64,000 nt of DNA. It comes from Anabaena sp. PCC 7108 (GTDB lineage Bacteria > Cyanobacteriota > Cyanobacteriia > Cyanobacteriales > Nostocaceae). Below are positions 1 to 8,080 of this stretch, piece after piece. The position numbers and the translations under genes are program-made. The DNA is taken from positions 186,001 through 250,000 of the forward strand of contig NZ_KB235896.1 of assembly GCF_000332135.1 (NCBI RefSeq), written 5' to 3'. The notes beneath the pieces are model-generated. The model did no database searches. It had not been told where the DNA came from and was given only the letters and a program-made list of their open reading frames with translations. Position 1 is the first letter of the stretch; the number at the start of each line of letters is the position of its first letter.

Positions 1-1027
1 ACATCAATCCTCCGCATTCTGCAATTGTGGGAATTCCGGCTAAAATAGCTGTTTTTACTTCTTTAATAATGCTAGTATTTGCGGCTAATTGTTGTGCAAA
101 TACTTCGGGAAATCCACCACCAAAATACAGTCCTTGGATATTTTTTGGAAATTCAGTATCTTCTAAAGGACTCCAAAAAACTAATTCTGCACCTAATTGT
201 TTTAGTAAATCTAAATTGTCTTGATAGTAAAAATTAAAGGCTTTATCTCGTGCAACAGCAATTCTGATTTTAGATTTGAGATTGGGGATTGGGGATTTGG
301 GAGATTGAGGATTAATAGCTGAAACTTGAGATACTTGCAGTAGTGGTAATAATTTTTGCCAATCAAAGCAATTATCGCCTAAATCTGCCAAGCGATTGAC
401 GACATCATTCAATTCTGGTAATTCAGATGTGGGGACTAAACCCAGATGACGGTCAGGTATAGTAATATTATCTTGTCGTCTTAAAACGCCGAGAATAGGC
501 AATTGTAGAGGTTTTAGGGAATCTTTGAGCAGGTATAAATGGCGATCGCTACCCACACGATTCAATACTAACCCAGCAACTTTAATTCTACTATCCAAAG
601 CACAATATCCATGTGCGATCGCAGCCACTGAACCAGACAACCGACTACAATCAATTACCAAAATTACAGGTATATCTAATAACCGTGCAACGTGCGCCGT
701 ACTCGCAAAATCAGTTGGTAATTGATGTTCTTCTCCAGTCCCCTTAACCCCATCAAATAAACCCATCACCCCTTCAACCAGAGCATATTCACACCCAGGG
801 GAATGAAGATTAAAACATTTTTGTACATAATTTTCTGAAGTCAGTACAGAGTCTAAATTCCGACAAGGCAGACCAGTAACATACTGATGAAACATCGGGT
901 CAATATAATCTGGCCCCACCTTAAAAGATTGCACCTTCACACCACGACGACACAAAGACGCTAAAAGGGTAAGTGTTACTGTTGTCTTACCCACCCCGCT
1001 ACGTTCTCCAGCAATAATAATAGACAT
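1..1027 (-). CDS. cobB: Cobyrinate a,c-diamide synthase (CobB/CbiA), 3' part cut by window edge
   Basis: ATP- and glutamine-dependent amidation of the a and c side chains of cobyrinate in corrin (B12-type) biosynthesis, in the cytoplasm. The gene reads leftward from an ATG at 1027 and stays open to base 1, giving 342 codons; the rest lies outside the window. The N-terminus has the P-loop GERSGVGKTTVT, followed by KVGPDYIDP and EGVMGLFDG, all typical of the dethiobiotin-synthetase-like domain. The last residues, AECGGLM, are the nucleophile elbow of the glutamine amidotransferase domain with its catalytic Cys. A short stretch near 270-310 encodes a Pro/Ser/Lys-rich linker from low-complexity DNA of the gattggggatt type. 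The naming (cobB versus cbiA) is convention only; the family call is firm. Confidence 0.93.
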   Translation of the reverse strand, partial: MSIIIAGERSGVGKTTVTLTLLASLCRRGVKVQSFKVGPDYIDPMFHQYVTGLPCRNLDSVLTSENYVQKCFNLHSPGCEYALVEGVMGLFDGVKGTGEEHQLPTDFASTAHVARLLDIPVILVIDCSRLSGSVAAIAHGYCALDSRIKVAGLVLNRVGSDRHLYLLKDSLKPLQLPILGVLRRQDNITIPDRHLGLVPTSELPELNDVVNRLADLGDNCFDWQKLLPLLQVSQVSAINPQSPKSPIPNLKSKIRIAVARDKAFNFYYQDNLDLLKQLGAELVFWSPLEDTEFPKNIQGLYFGGGFPEVFAQQLAANTSIIKEVKTAILAGIPTIAECGGLM

Positions 1028-1038
1028 TAGTAATTTAG

Positions 1039-1282
1039 TAGACCTCTTCCAAAATTGTTTTATGGTAGGATAAAAGGTTTTGACCTAACAAAGCAACTGT
1101 CGAATCGGAAATTTAAACACTTGCTTGGGATAGCTTGAACACGTTAACCGCAGAAACGCTTCACATAACATTGCTACTTAATTAGCAACATTTATACTTA
1201 TAACATTGAAAAAGCTAGTCAACTTATTGACCATTTATTCAATCACCTAGCTTACCACAAGACTTTTTTTGGCAGAGGTCTA
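1039..1282. mobile_element. MITE-like element with imperfect terminal inverted repeats
   Basis: TAGACCTCTTCCAAAA at 1039-1054 is the near-perfect reverse complement of the sequence at 1267-1282, which reads TTTTTTGGCAGAGGTCTA to its end. Both ends start with TA, which could be the target duplication or part of the repeat. The roughly 240 bp between them have no open frame, so this looks like an internally deleted, non-autonomous insertion sequence. It fills most of the cobB-phnD gap, and the rest of that gap (1283-1416) is AT-rich probable promoter DNA of phnD. Confidence 0.65.
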
Positions 1283-1416
1283 TCATAAATTTACAAAAAT
1301 CATCAAAAAATATCTAGCTTATTGACTTTTATTCCTAAAAGTTATAGAGTTTTTTTATCATGTTAATTGCAAGTAATTAGCAAAAATACTGAAAATTATT
1401 TCTATTGGAGGAAAAA

Positions 1417-2391
1417 ATGCAAGTGAGCCAAAAATACTCTTGGTATGTTAGTGCAGGGTTATTAGCGTTGACAGGAATGGTTTTCAGTAGTTTAGGATCT
1501 CCGCAAATAGCCGTTGCTAACTTTTCTGAAAATCAACTAACACCACACTTAGTTGCTCAAAAAATTAAAACTTTAACCATAGTTTTTCCTACTCGTGCAG
1601 ATTCTACTGACTTGCAAAATAAAGCTGATAATGTAGCTGTATTTTTATCTAAAGAGTTAAAAATGCCTATCAAAGCGCAAGTAGGTGATGATACAGCCGC
1701 AGTAGAATCCTTAAGAGCAAATAGAGCTGATGTAGCGTTTTTAAGCAGTCGTTCAGCTTTAAAGGCTGAACAATTAGCAAATTCTCGTTTATATTTGGCT
1801 GAAGTTCGCAAAAATTACTCTGGTAGATACACTTATAATTCTATTTTTGTTGTTCCCAGTAATAGCCAATTAAAAAGTAAAAATTCTCCAAAAGCAACTT
1901 TAGAACAACTCAGAGGAAAAACAATTGCTTTTACTTCTCCGACATCTGGTTCTGGATTTATTTTTCCAGTAAGTGAATTAGTGAAACAAGGTTTTGTTCC
2001 TAATCGTGATCGCTTAGAAAACTTCTTTGGTAAAATTAGTTATGGTGGAAATTATAGCAAGGCTTTAGATGCTGTAGTTAGAGGACAAGCTGATGTAGCT
2101 GTAGTATCAGAATATGCTCTATTTTCACCCTATCTTGCCGCTCAAAATAGAGATAAAGTCAGAATATTACATAAAATTTCTGGTGTTCCTGCTCATGGTA
2201 TTGCTATTGATGATGATGTACCAGTTCTGATCAGAGAAAAGCTTATTAATGCTTTATTAAAGTTAAACAAATCAGAAAATAATCAATTACTCACCAGTTT
2301 ATATAATTCTACAGAACTGGTAAGAATTGATCATGATCGACATCTCCGACCAGTTAAAGAAGCTTTAAAAAATGTGGGAATAGATCCATAG
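1417..2391 (+). CDS. phnD: Phosphonate/phosphite ABC transporter substrate-binding protein, PhnD family
   Basis: Periplasmic solute-binding protein that captures a phosphonate, phosphite or similar oxyanion for the PhnCE importer encoded downstream. The ATG at 1417 is preferred because GGAGG (1407-1411) lies 5 bases upstream; an in-frame TTG at 1405 overlaps that site. An N-terminal hydrophobic stretch (about residues 10-30) fits a secretion signal. The core has the PhnD pattern: LTIVFPTRADST near the mature start, VAFLSSRSAL, then FTSPTSGSGFIFP in the hinge and GQADVAVVSEYALF. Length (324 aa) is normal. The ligand cannot be read from sequence: no C-P lyase or phosphite dehydrogenase gene is nearby. 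It likely forms an operon with phnC and phnE, although a repeat of about 110 bp sits in the phnD-phnC gap. Confidence 0.88.
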   Translation: MQVSQKYSWYVSAGLLALTGMVFSSLGSPQIAVANFSENQLTPHLVAQKIKTLTIVFPTRADSTDLQNKADNVAVFLSKELKMPIKAQVGDDTAAVESLRANRADVAFLSSRSALKAEQLANSRLYLAEVRKNYSGRYTYNSIFVVPSNSQLKSKNSPKATLEQLRGKTIAFTSPTSGSGFIFPVSELVKQGFVPNRDRLENFFGKISYGGNYSKALDAVVRGQADVAVVSEYALFSPYLAAQNRDKVRILHKISGVPAHGIAIDDDVPVLIREKLINALLKLNKSENNQLLTSLYNSTELVRIDHDRHLRPVKEALKNVGIDP

Positions 2392-2400
2392 TTTTTAACT

Positions 2401-2514
2401 AATACCAATTCTATGTAAAGATGCGCCAAATTTATTTGGTAGAGACGTTCCCTGTGTAGGGATTATCGGCTCTACAACAATAGATAAATTGCATCTTCAT
2501 ACAAAAACGGTATA
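2401..2514. repeat. Small inverted-repeat (MITE-like) intergenic element
   Basis: The left arm 2401-2424 (AATACC...TATG..AAGATGC) is the imperfect inverse of 2491-2514 (GCATCTTCATAC...GGTATA). Inside is a second partial palindrome of the GTAGAGACG/CTCTAC kind, also seen elsewhere in the window. It lies between phnD and phnC. As RNA it would fold into a long hairpin that could attenuate or protect the operon transcript; that is inference. Confidence 0.55.
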
Positions 2515-2600
2515 ACAAGTTAGGATAGAGAATTTAAATCAGAAAACTCTCTATTCTGACATAACTTTGCTATTTACATTAGCTTTTGATAAAATTAGCC

Positions 2601-3365
2601 ATGACTGTTTATTCTGAAACAACTAATAATTACCATTCATCTCAAAAAAACGTGAATTTTATTGAATGTTCTCACTTAGAGACAGGTTATATTTCATCTC
2701 TACAGCGGCCAATATTAAATGATATTAACTGCAAAATTAATCAAGGTGAATTTGTCGCATTATTAGGATTGAATGGTGCTGGTAAATCGACATTATTAAA
2801 ATCACTTGTAGGTTTAGTACCTTTAGTCAAGGGAGAAATTAAAATTGATGGTGTTTCTGTAAATAATCAAAATTTACCGCAAATCCGTCGAGATGTGGGA
2901 ATGTTATTTCAAGGAGGTGGATTAATCCGGCAATTATCAGCAATTGATAATGTATTGTGTGGAAAATTAGGAGTAAGAACAACTCGACAAACTATATTTG
3001 GATTTTCCCAACGTGATCGCACATTAGCCTTAGAATTATTAATACAATTAGGTTTAAAAGAACAAATATATCAAAAAACTAGTCAATTAAGTGGTGGACA
3101 ACAACAAAAAGTAGCTATTGCTAGAGCATTAATTCAATACCCACAAATACTTTTAGCTGATGAACCCACAACAGGTTTAGATATAGTAGCTTCACAACAA
3201 GTAATGGCAACATTAGCAGAATTACATCAACAAGGCTTAACTATAATAACTGTTTTACATGATTTAGCATTAGCTACAGCATACGCTCAAAGGGCTATAA
3301 TTTTAGATCATGGAAAAGTCGTTTATGATGGTAAATGTGAAAATTTACAAGAACGATTTTTATAA
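2601..3365 (+). CDS. phnC: Phosphonate-type ABC transporter ATP-binding protein PhnC
   Basis: Cytoplasmic ATPase that powers the PhnE permease. All ABC motifs are present: Walker A GLNGAGKST, Q-loop MLFQGGG, signature LSGGQQQKVAIARAL, Walker B ILLADEPTTGLD and the switch histidine in VLHDL. The ATG at 2601 (254 aa) is chosen over a TTG at 2586 because the extra residues add nothing conserved; neither start has a strong Shine-Dalgarno site. About 20 non-conserved residues precede the ABC core. The gene sits 44 bases before phnE and is almost certainly co-transcribed with it. The order D-C-E is common for cyanobacterial phosphonate or phosphite importers. Confidence 0.9.
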   Translation: MTVYSETTNNYHSSQKNVNFIECSHLETGYISSLQRPILNDINCKINQGEFVALLGLNGAGKSTLLKSLVGLVPLVKGEIKIDGVSVNNQNLPQIRRDVGMLFQGGGLIRQLSAIDNVLCGKLGVRTTRQTIFGFSQRDRTLALELLIQLGLKEQIYQKTSQLSGGQQQKVAIARALIQYPQILLADEPTTGLDIVASQQVMATLAELHQQGLTIITVLHDLALATAYAQRAIILDHGKVVYDGKCENLQERFL

Positions 3366-3409
3366 TTTATCAAGTAAAGTAATTCAAATTATATTGAGTA
3401 ATTTTAAAA

Positions 3410-4207
3410 ATGAAAAGCATTTCTAAATTGCAAAATTTGCATCGTTATCATTCTTGGTTTATTTCTTTAGTTATTTTCTTGTTAATAATAGGAGTTTACA
3501 CTTGGGCATTACAAGGATTAAAAGTTGATTTTCAATTATTAAAAGATAGTAGTCCTTTCATTATAGATTTTATTTCTCGGTTATTTCCTCCGAATTGGCA
3601 AGTTTTAGATATTGCCATTAAAGGGTTAATTGAAACTGTGCAGATGTCTGTATGGGGAACATCCATAGGTGCAGTTTTATCATTACCAATTGCCATAGCC
3701 AGCGCTAATAATATCGCCCCTTTGTGGTTAAGATGGATAGCAAACTTAATACAAAACTCCGTTCGTTCCGTACCTTCAATTATCTTAGGTTTAATCTTTG
3801 TAGCTGCTACAGGATTGGGCGCACCTGCTGGCACATTAGCATTATCAATATATACTATTGGCTATCTTGCTAAGTTTTATCAACAAGCTATAGAATCAGT
3901 AGATAATAGTTCCTTAGCATCTTTACAGGTGATTGGGGCATCAAGAATACAAATAGCCCAGTATGGAATATTACCGCAAATATTACCTTTAGGATTAGGT
4001 TATACCCTGTGGATGTTTGAATATAACATTCGTGCTGCTTCGGTTTTAGGAGTAGTTGGTGCTGGAGGTATAGGTTTTCAATTAAAAAGTTATATAGATG
4101 GTTTTGAATATACCAAAGCCACAACCATGATGTTAGTACTATTAGTAGTAGTGACAGTTATTGATTGGTTTAGTAGTAAGTTACGTCGTTATTTAGAGTC
4201 AATCTAG
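3410..4207 (+). CDS. phnE: Phosphonate-type ABC transporter permease PhnE
   Basis: Inner-membrane permease of 265 aa with about six hydrophobic segments, beginning with WFISLVIFLLIIGVY near residue 16. It carries the cytoplasmic coupling loop of binding-protein-dependent permeases, seen as LQVIGASRIQIAQYGILP, and the PhnE-typical RSVPSIILGLIF. It works with phnD and phnC just upstream. The stop codon TAG (4205-4207) overlaps the first base pairs of an 8-bp duplication created by a transposable element inserted directly after the gene, so the operon's natural terminator may have been displaced. Confidence 0.9.
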   Translation: MKSISKLQNLHRYHSWFISLVIFLLIIGVYTWALQGLKVDFQLLKDSSPFIIDFISRLFPPNWQVLDIAIKGLIETVQMSVWGTSIGAVLSLPIAIASANNIAPLWLRWIANLIQNSVRSVPSIILGLIFVAATGLGAPAGTLALSIYTIGYLAKFYQQAIESVDNSSLASLQVIGASRIQIAQYGILPQILPLGLGYTLWMFEYNIRAASVLGVVGAGGIGFQLKSYIDGFEYTKATTMMLVLLVVVTVIDWFSSKLRRYLESI

Positions 4208-4213
4208 AGTGAC

Positions 4214-4396
4214 GGGAGCATCCCAATTTTGCAAAAATATACGCAACTAACCCAAAAAACCTGTTTTACCTCTTACCTATGCCTTCGGCACGCTACGCGA
4301 ACGCGCTCTTCGCGTCTTCGCGGTTCGTTTATTTTATGCTTTGTATTCAGTTGGAAGCTCAGATAAAAAATAAACTTACACATTTGGGATGCTCCC
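4214..4396. mobile_element. 183-bp MITE with perfect 13-bp terminal repeats and 8-bp target duplication
   Basis: GGGAGCATCCCAA (4214-4226) is the exact inverse of TTGGGATGCTCCC (4384-4396). The flanks are identical 8-mers, AGAGTGAC at 4206-4213 and at 4397-4404, as expected for a target-site duplication. There is no transposase frame inside. The interior contains a GCCTTCGGCACGCTACGCG repeat that also occurs, in variants, near 13710 and 21446. An intact 8-bp duplication and identical ends suggest a fairly recent insertion. The parent transposase family is not identified; several families make 8-bp duplications. Confidence 0.85.
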
Positions 4397-4738
4397 AGAG
4401 TGACCGATATATTACGCCAAATTTCACTAAATAAAGGGTGCTTTTTGACAAAAATGAAAAGCATCTCCCAGAAGATAGAGCTTGCAACTCACGCCTTGTT
4501 GTAAAATAGACAATAGAACGATTAGGGAGGGCCAGTTAACTGGTCATAAACTTCTATAGAGACCATCTTCGGAAATCTCCAAGGTTTAAAGTCCAGCCAG
4601 CTGAAACAACTACAGCGGCTGTACCACCAGCGCATATCGGGCGATTGCATCACAACATCCGAGTTCGCCCAGCGTCTGGCCGCAATTAGCACAGAACTAA
4701 ATCAGCCAATATGTGCCTACCTCAACCGTCGCGGACAA

Positions 4739-6292
4739 GTGATTAGAGTTGGGGTGGGTAATCCGCGTCAAACCCAAATTCCACCCCTAGAACTGCCACG
4801 TTACGGTGCAGAACGTCTGAGTGGTATTCGTTGTATAGCAACTCACCTCAAGCCAGAACCACCCAATGAATCGGCGTTGACGGCAATGGCATTGCAACGA
4901 TTAGATGCTCTAGTAGTGTTGAACATTACTGGCACGGGATTTACAAAGCGGGGTGGTGGTGCGACGGGCTATGTGAAAGAAGCTTATCTAGCTCACTTAG
5001 TAGCCAATAGTAAACAGCTAGTTTTAACCGATTCTGAGGGAATTAGCACCCCAGACTCAGCTTCGTACTCTAGCATATCGCCACCTTTGAGTTTAGATGC
5101 GATCGCAGAACAAGATTTTCTGGACTTGGTAGAAAGTCTAGAAGAGGAATTTAGCCGGGAATACACCGCCCAAGAAGTAGACGCAGATCATGATCGCGTC
5201 GTCATTGTCGGTGTAATCACTGATAGTACCACTGGTCAACAATTCCAGGACACAATCGCCGAATTAGTGCGGTTAGTGGATACGGCAGGTGGAGACGTTT
5301 TGCAAATACTACAACAAAAGCGATCGCGCATTCATCCCCAAACCGTTATTGGTGAAGGCAAAGTTCAAGAACTCGCCCTCACCGCCCAAACATTGGGAGC
5401 CAATCTTGTCGTCTTTGACCGTGACCTCTCACCCGCTCAAGTCCGCAACCTAGAAGCACAAATTGGGGTCAGAGTCATTGACCGTACAGAAGTAATTTTA
5501 GATATCTTTGCCCAACGCGCCCAATCTGGTGCTGGTAAATTACAAGTAGAACTAGCACAGTTAGAATATATGCTGCCACGACTCACCGGTCGAGGTAAAT
5601 CCATGTCCAGACTAGGTGGTGGGATTGGGACACGGGGTCCTGGTGAAACAAAACTAGAAACAGAAAAACGGGGCATTCAAAAGCGGATTTCCCGACTGCA
5701 ACAAGAAGTTAACCAGTTGCAAGCACATCGTTGTCGATTACGTCAAAGACGACAACATCGAGAAGTTCCTTCTGTTGCTGTAGTGGGTTATACCAATGCT
5801 GGTAAGTCTACTTTGCTCAATGCTCTCACTAATGCCGAAGTTTACGCAGCCGACCAACTTTTTGCCACACTCGACCCCACTACACGCCGCTTGGTCATTC
5901 CTCATGCGGATACTAATGAACCCCAGGAAACTCTAATTACAGATACAGTAGGGTTTATTCACAAGTTACCTCCCTCCTTAATGGATGCCTTCCGCGCTAC
6001 CTTAGAGGAAGTTACAGAAGCTGATGCTCTACTACACTTAGTGGATTTATCCCATCCTGCTTGGTTGAGTCATATTCGCGCAGTTAGAGAAATTCTCGCC
6101 CAAATGCCCATAACTCCCGGTCCGGCCTTAGTTGCTTTTAACAAAATTGACCAAGTTAGTAGCGAGACACTAGCTTTAGCCAAGGAAGAGTTTCCTCTAG
6201 CGATATTTATCTCCGCTAGTCAGCGTTTAGGTTTAGAGACTCTACGTTATCGTCTGTCCCAGTTGATTGAATATGCTGTTGATGATCGGTAA
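4739..6292 (+). CDS. hflX: Ribosome-associated GTPase HflX (probably begins upstream at a non-standard start)
   Basis: HflX binds the 50S ribosome and splits stalled ribosomes. Seen from the GTG at 4739: the N-terminal HflX domain, the glycine-rich linker RLGGGIGTRGPGETKLE (residues 291-307), a coiled-coil arm, then the GTPase domain with P-loop GYTNAGKST (350-358), DTVGF (402-406) and AFNKID. The frame stays open and codes for plausible HflX N-terminal sequence for 61 codons upstream, from 4556 (ATA GAG ACC ATC), directly after a TAA at 4547. That stretch contains LQGLKSSQLKQL, RISGDCITT and LNQPICAYLNRRGQ, and resembles what I remember of Nostoc HflX N-termini. No ATG, GTG or TTG exists in it, so either translation begins at ATA/CTG, or an ATG was mutated and the GTG is now used. 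Confidence 0.93.
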   Translation: MIRVGVGNPRQTQIPPLELPRYGAERLSGIRCIATHLKPEPPNESALTAMALQRLDALVVLNITGTGFTKRGGGATGYVKEAYLAHLVANSKQLVLTDSEGISTPDSASYSSISPPLSLDAIAEQDFLDLVESLEEEFSREYTAQEVDADHDRVVIVGVITDSTTGQQFQDTIAELVRLVDTAGGDVLQILQQKRSRIHPQTVIGEGKVQELALTAQTLGANLVVFDRDLSPAQVRNLEAQIGVRVIDRTEVILDIFAQRAQSGAGKLQVELAQLEYMLPRLTGRGKSMSRLGGGIGTRGPGETKLETEKRGIQKRISRLQQEVNQLQAHRCRLRQRRQHREVPSVAVVGYTNAGKSTLLNALTNAEVYAADQLFATLDPTTRRLVIPHADTNEPQETLITDTVGFIHKLPPSLMDAFRATLEEVTEADALLHLVDLSHPAWLSHIRAVREILAQMPITPGPALVAFNKIDQVSSETLALAKEEFPLAIFISASQRLGLETLRYRLSQLIEYAVDDR

Positions 6293-6323
6293 ATACTGAA
6301 AATTAAATGAACCTATGATTATT

Positions 6324-6352
6324 AATTCCGTATTCTCACCAAGTACGGAATT
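6324..6352 (+). terminator. Probable rho-independent terminator after hflX
   Basis: AATTCCGTA and TACGGAATT form a perfect 9-bp stem around an 11-base loop, followed by TATTTATT. The remainder of the gap to 6717 is AT-rich and holds no gene that I can see. Confidence 0.6.
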
Positions 6353-6717
6353 TATTTATTCTGTTTAGTTCAGTAAAGATGTTGACAACAATAGAAATTA
6401 AGTTTATTTTTTGTCCTTTTTAAATTGCCTCAAATGCAGAAAATCTACTGATTATTACCGAATAATCGATTTTGACCCAATCTCCTAATATGCCAATTGC
6501 GTAATTTATTTACGTAAAATATCTATATAATTGAGCTTATTTATATCAAAATCAAGTATTCAGTATACGTAAACATACACTCCGTTTAATGGTTAATTAA
6601 ATCTTTTATAAAGTTGCCTTTGAAACATAGACTTGAGAATATAGTTGTGCCAAACTATATCCATTAGTAATAAGTTTTACAAATAAATAAAAGCACTTTT
6701 ACTGGAGCGTATCGTAA

Positions 6718-7590
6718 ATGTTAACAAGACCCTCTCACAAAATACTAAGTTATGTAGCTATCGGAGTTTCATCTTTAACTGTAGTCATGGTTTCCCAAAT
6801 GCCTCAAGCCTACGCAGCTAGTATGACCTTTTCTGCTACAGGTACTAACTCAGCAACCAACAGCAGTCTCAACTCATCAGTTATTTTTGATGATTCGTTA
6901 AACCCAGGTCAATTGACTATCACCCTTACTAATATTGGGGCAGGTGCAAAAGCTCCTTCTGATGTTCTGACTTCACTTTTTTGGGACTACAATGGTTCTT
7001 CCCCTTTAAACTTATCCTTGGCCTCAGCTAAAGCAGCAACAGTCACTCAAAATGGTACTAATACTAGTAATGTTGATCTTCTGAAGATTGGTACAACTAC
7101 TAGTACAACTAAAAAAGGGAAAACTACTACAGAGACTACTTATAGTCCTGAATGGGCATTTGCCTCTACTAACAGTCAGGGTGGCTTAGGTGGAGATGTT
7201 TCTAAGCCTGGCGCTGTAGCAGTAACTCAAAAGTACGGTCTTGGTACTGCTGGCTTAGGTATTTTTCAGGGCATAGGAGGCCAGACCCAACAGGCGTATG
7301 GCATAATAAATGGCTACGACAGCAGTGCGAATAAACCAATCACAGAAAATCCTTTTGTTAACAACTCTGCAACGTTTGTTTTATCAGGGTTACCCACTGC
7401 CTTTGATGTAAAAAAGATTAGCAACATTCGTTTTCAATACGGAACTAATTTAAACGAAGCTGCCACCTATTATATTGCACCACCACCACCACCAAAAAAA
7501 GTACCTGAACCTAACACAGCATTTGCTCTTGCTTTATTCGCTGTGGGTGCGCTAAGAGTGGTAAAGAAACAGTCTCTGCTAGTAGCTTAA
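6718..7590 (+). CDS. Secreted PEP-CTERM sorting-domain protein
   Basis: A 290-aa Thr/Ser/Asn-rich exported protein. A signal peptide spans about residues 1-33 (hydrophobic core VAIGVSSLTVVMV, cleavage-like AYAA). The C-terminus has the full PEP-CTERM tripartite signal: VPEP at 262-265, a hydrophobic helix (FALALFAVGALRVV) and a basic end (KK), preceded by a poly-Pro run. Such proteins are processed by an exosortase in species with extracellular polysaccharide; no exosortase gene is in this window. The body between has the low-complexity beta-rich character usual for the class and no catalytic motif. GGAG at 6704-6707 supports the ATG. The gene is monocistronic, with a terminator directly after it. 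Confidence 0.85.
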   Translation: MLTRPSHKILSYVAIGVSSLTVVMVSQMPQAYAASMTFSATGTNSATNSSLNSSVIFDDSLNPGQLTITLTNIGAGAKAPSDVLTSLFWDYNGSSPLNLSLASAKAATVTQNGTNTSNVDLLKIGTTTSTTKKGKTTTETTYSPEWAFASTNSQGGLGGDVSKPGAVAVTQKYGLGTAGLGIFQGIGGQTQQAYGIINGYDSSANKPITENPFVNNSATFVLSGLPTAFDVKKISNIRFQYGTNLNEAATYYIAPPPPPKKVPEPNTAFALALFAVGALRVVKKQSLLVA

Positions 7591-7621
7591 ATTCTAGATA
7601 TGAGGGATGTTCATAACAGCA

Positions 7622-7672
7622 AAGGGGCGGCTTGAATTCCATCTAAAGAAGGAATTAGCCTCCTTTTTTTTT
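7622..7672 (+). terminator. Rho-independent terminator after the PEP-CTERM gene
   Basis: An imperfect stem (AGGGGCGGCTTGAATTCC with GGAATTAGCCTCCT) is followed by a run of nine T. Confidence 0.75.
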
Positions 7673-7729
7673 AGACTGGAGTAGCAACAGTTTAAAATTA
7701 AGAAGTATTTGATTAAATATTGGATATTT

Positions 7730-8002
7730 ATGACAGCAAAAGTAGAAATTTACACTTGGAGTACTTGCCCATTTTGTATACGTGCTAAAGGCTTGCTAAA
7801 GAACAAAGCAGTTGATTTCATCGAATACAGCATTGATGGAGATGAAGTAGCAAGAACTAAAATGTCTCAAAGGGCAAATGGAAGACGCTCTTTACCGCAA
7901 ATTTTTATTAATGATGATCACATTGGTGGTTGTGATGATATTCACGCTTTAGATAGTCAAGGCAAGTTAGATGGATTGCTTTCTGCTGGTCATAACGTTT
8001 AA
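7730..8002 (+). CDS. grxC: Glutaredoxin 3 (GrxC)
   Basis: A 90-aa dithiol glutaredoxin, a glutathione-dependent disulfide reductase. The active site CPFC is at residues 13-16 in the context YTWSTCPFCIRAK; the cis-Pro glutathione-binding segment is SLPQIF and the downstream glycine pair is IGGCDD. The ATG at 7730 is chosen because it gives the standard MTAKVEIYTW start; the longer frame from a TTG at 7709 adds unconserved residues. It lies 78 bases upstream of gshB on the same strand, an arrangement that links glutathione use with glutathione synthesis and implies one operon. Confidence 0.95.
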   Translation: MTAKVEIYTWSTCPFCIRAKGLLKNKAVDFIEYSIDGDEVARTKMSQRANGRRSLPQIFINDDHIGGCDDIHALDSQGKLDGLLSAGHNV

Positions 8003-8080
8003 GTTAAAAAGTACCACAAAAGCAATATCTAGCGACAAATTGACCAACCATTACATTCAAAGGTGATTGAGGTAAAGAGG

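Noticed and set aside
1290-1400. PHO box upstream of phnD
   Set aside because: AT-rich direct-repeat-like sequence seen, but spacing and match to the 8-base repeat consensus are too poor.
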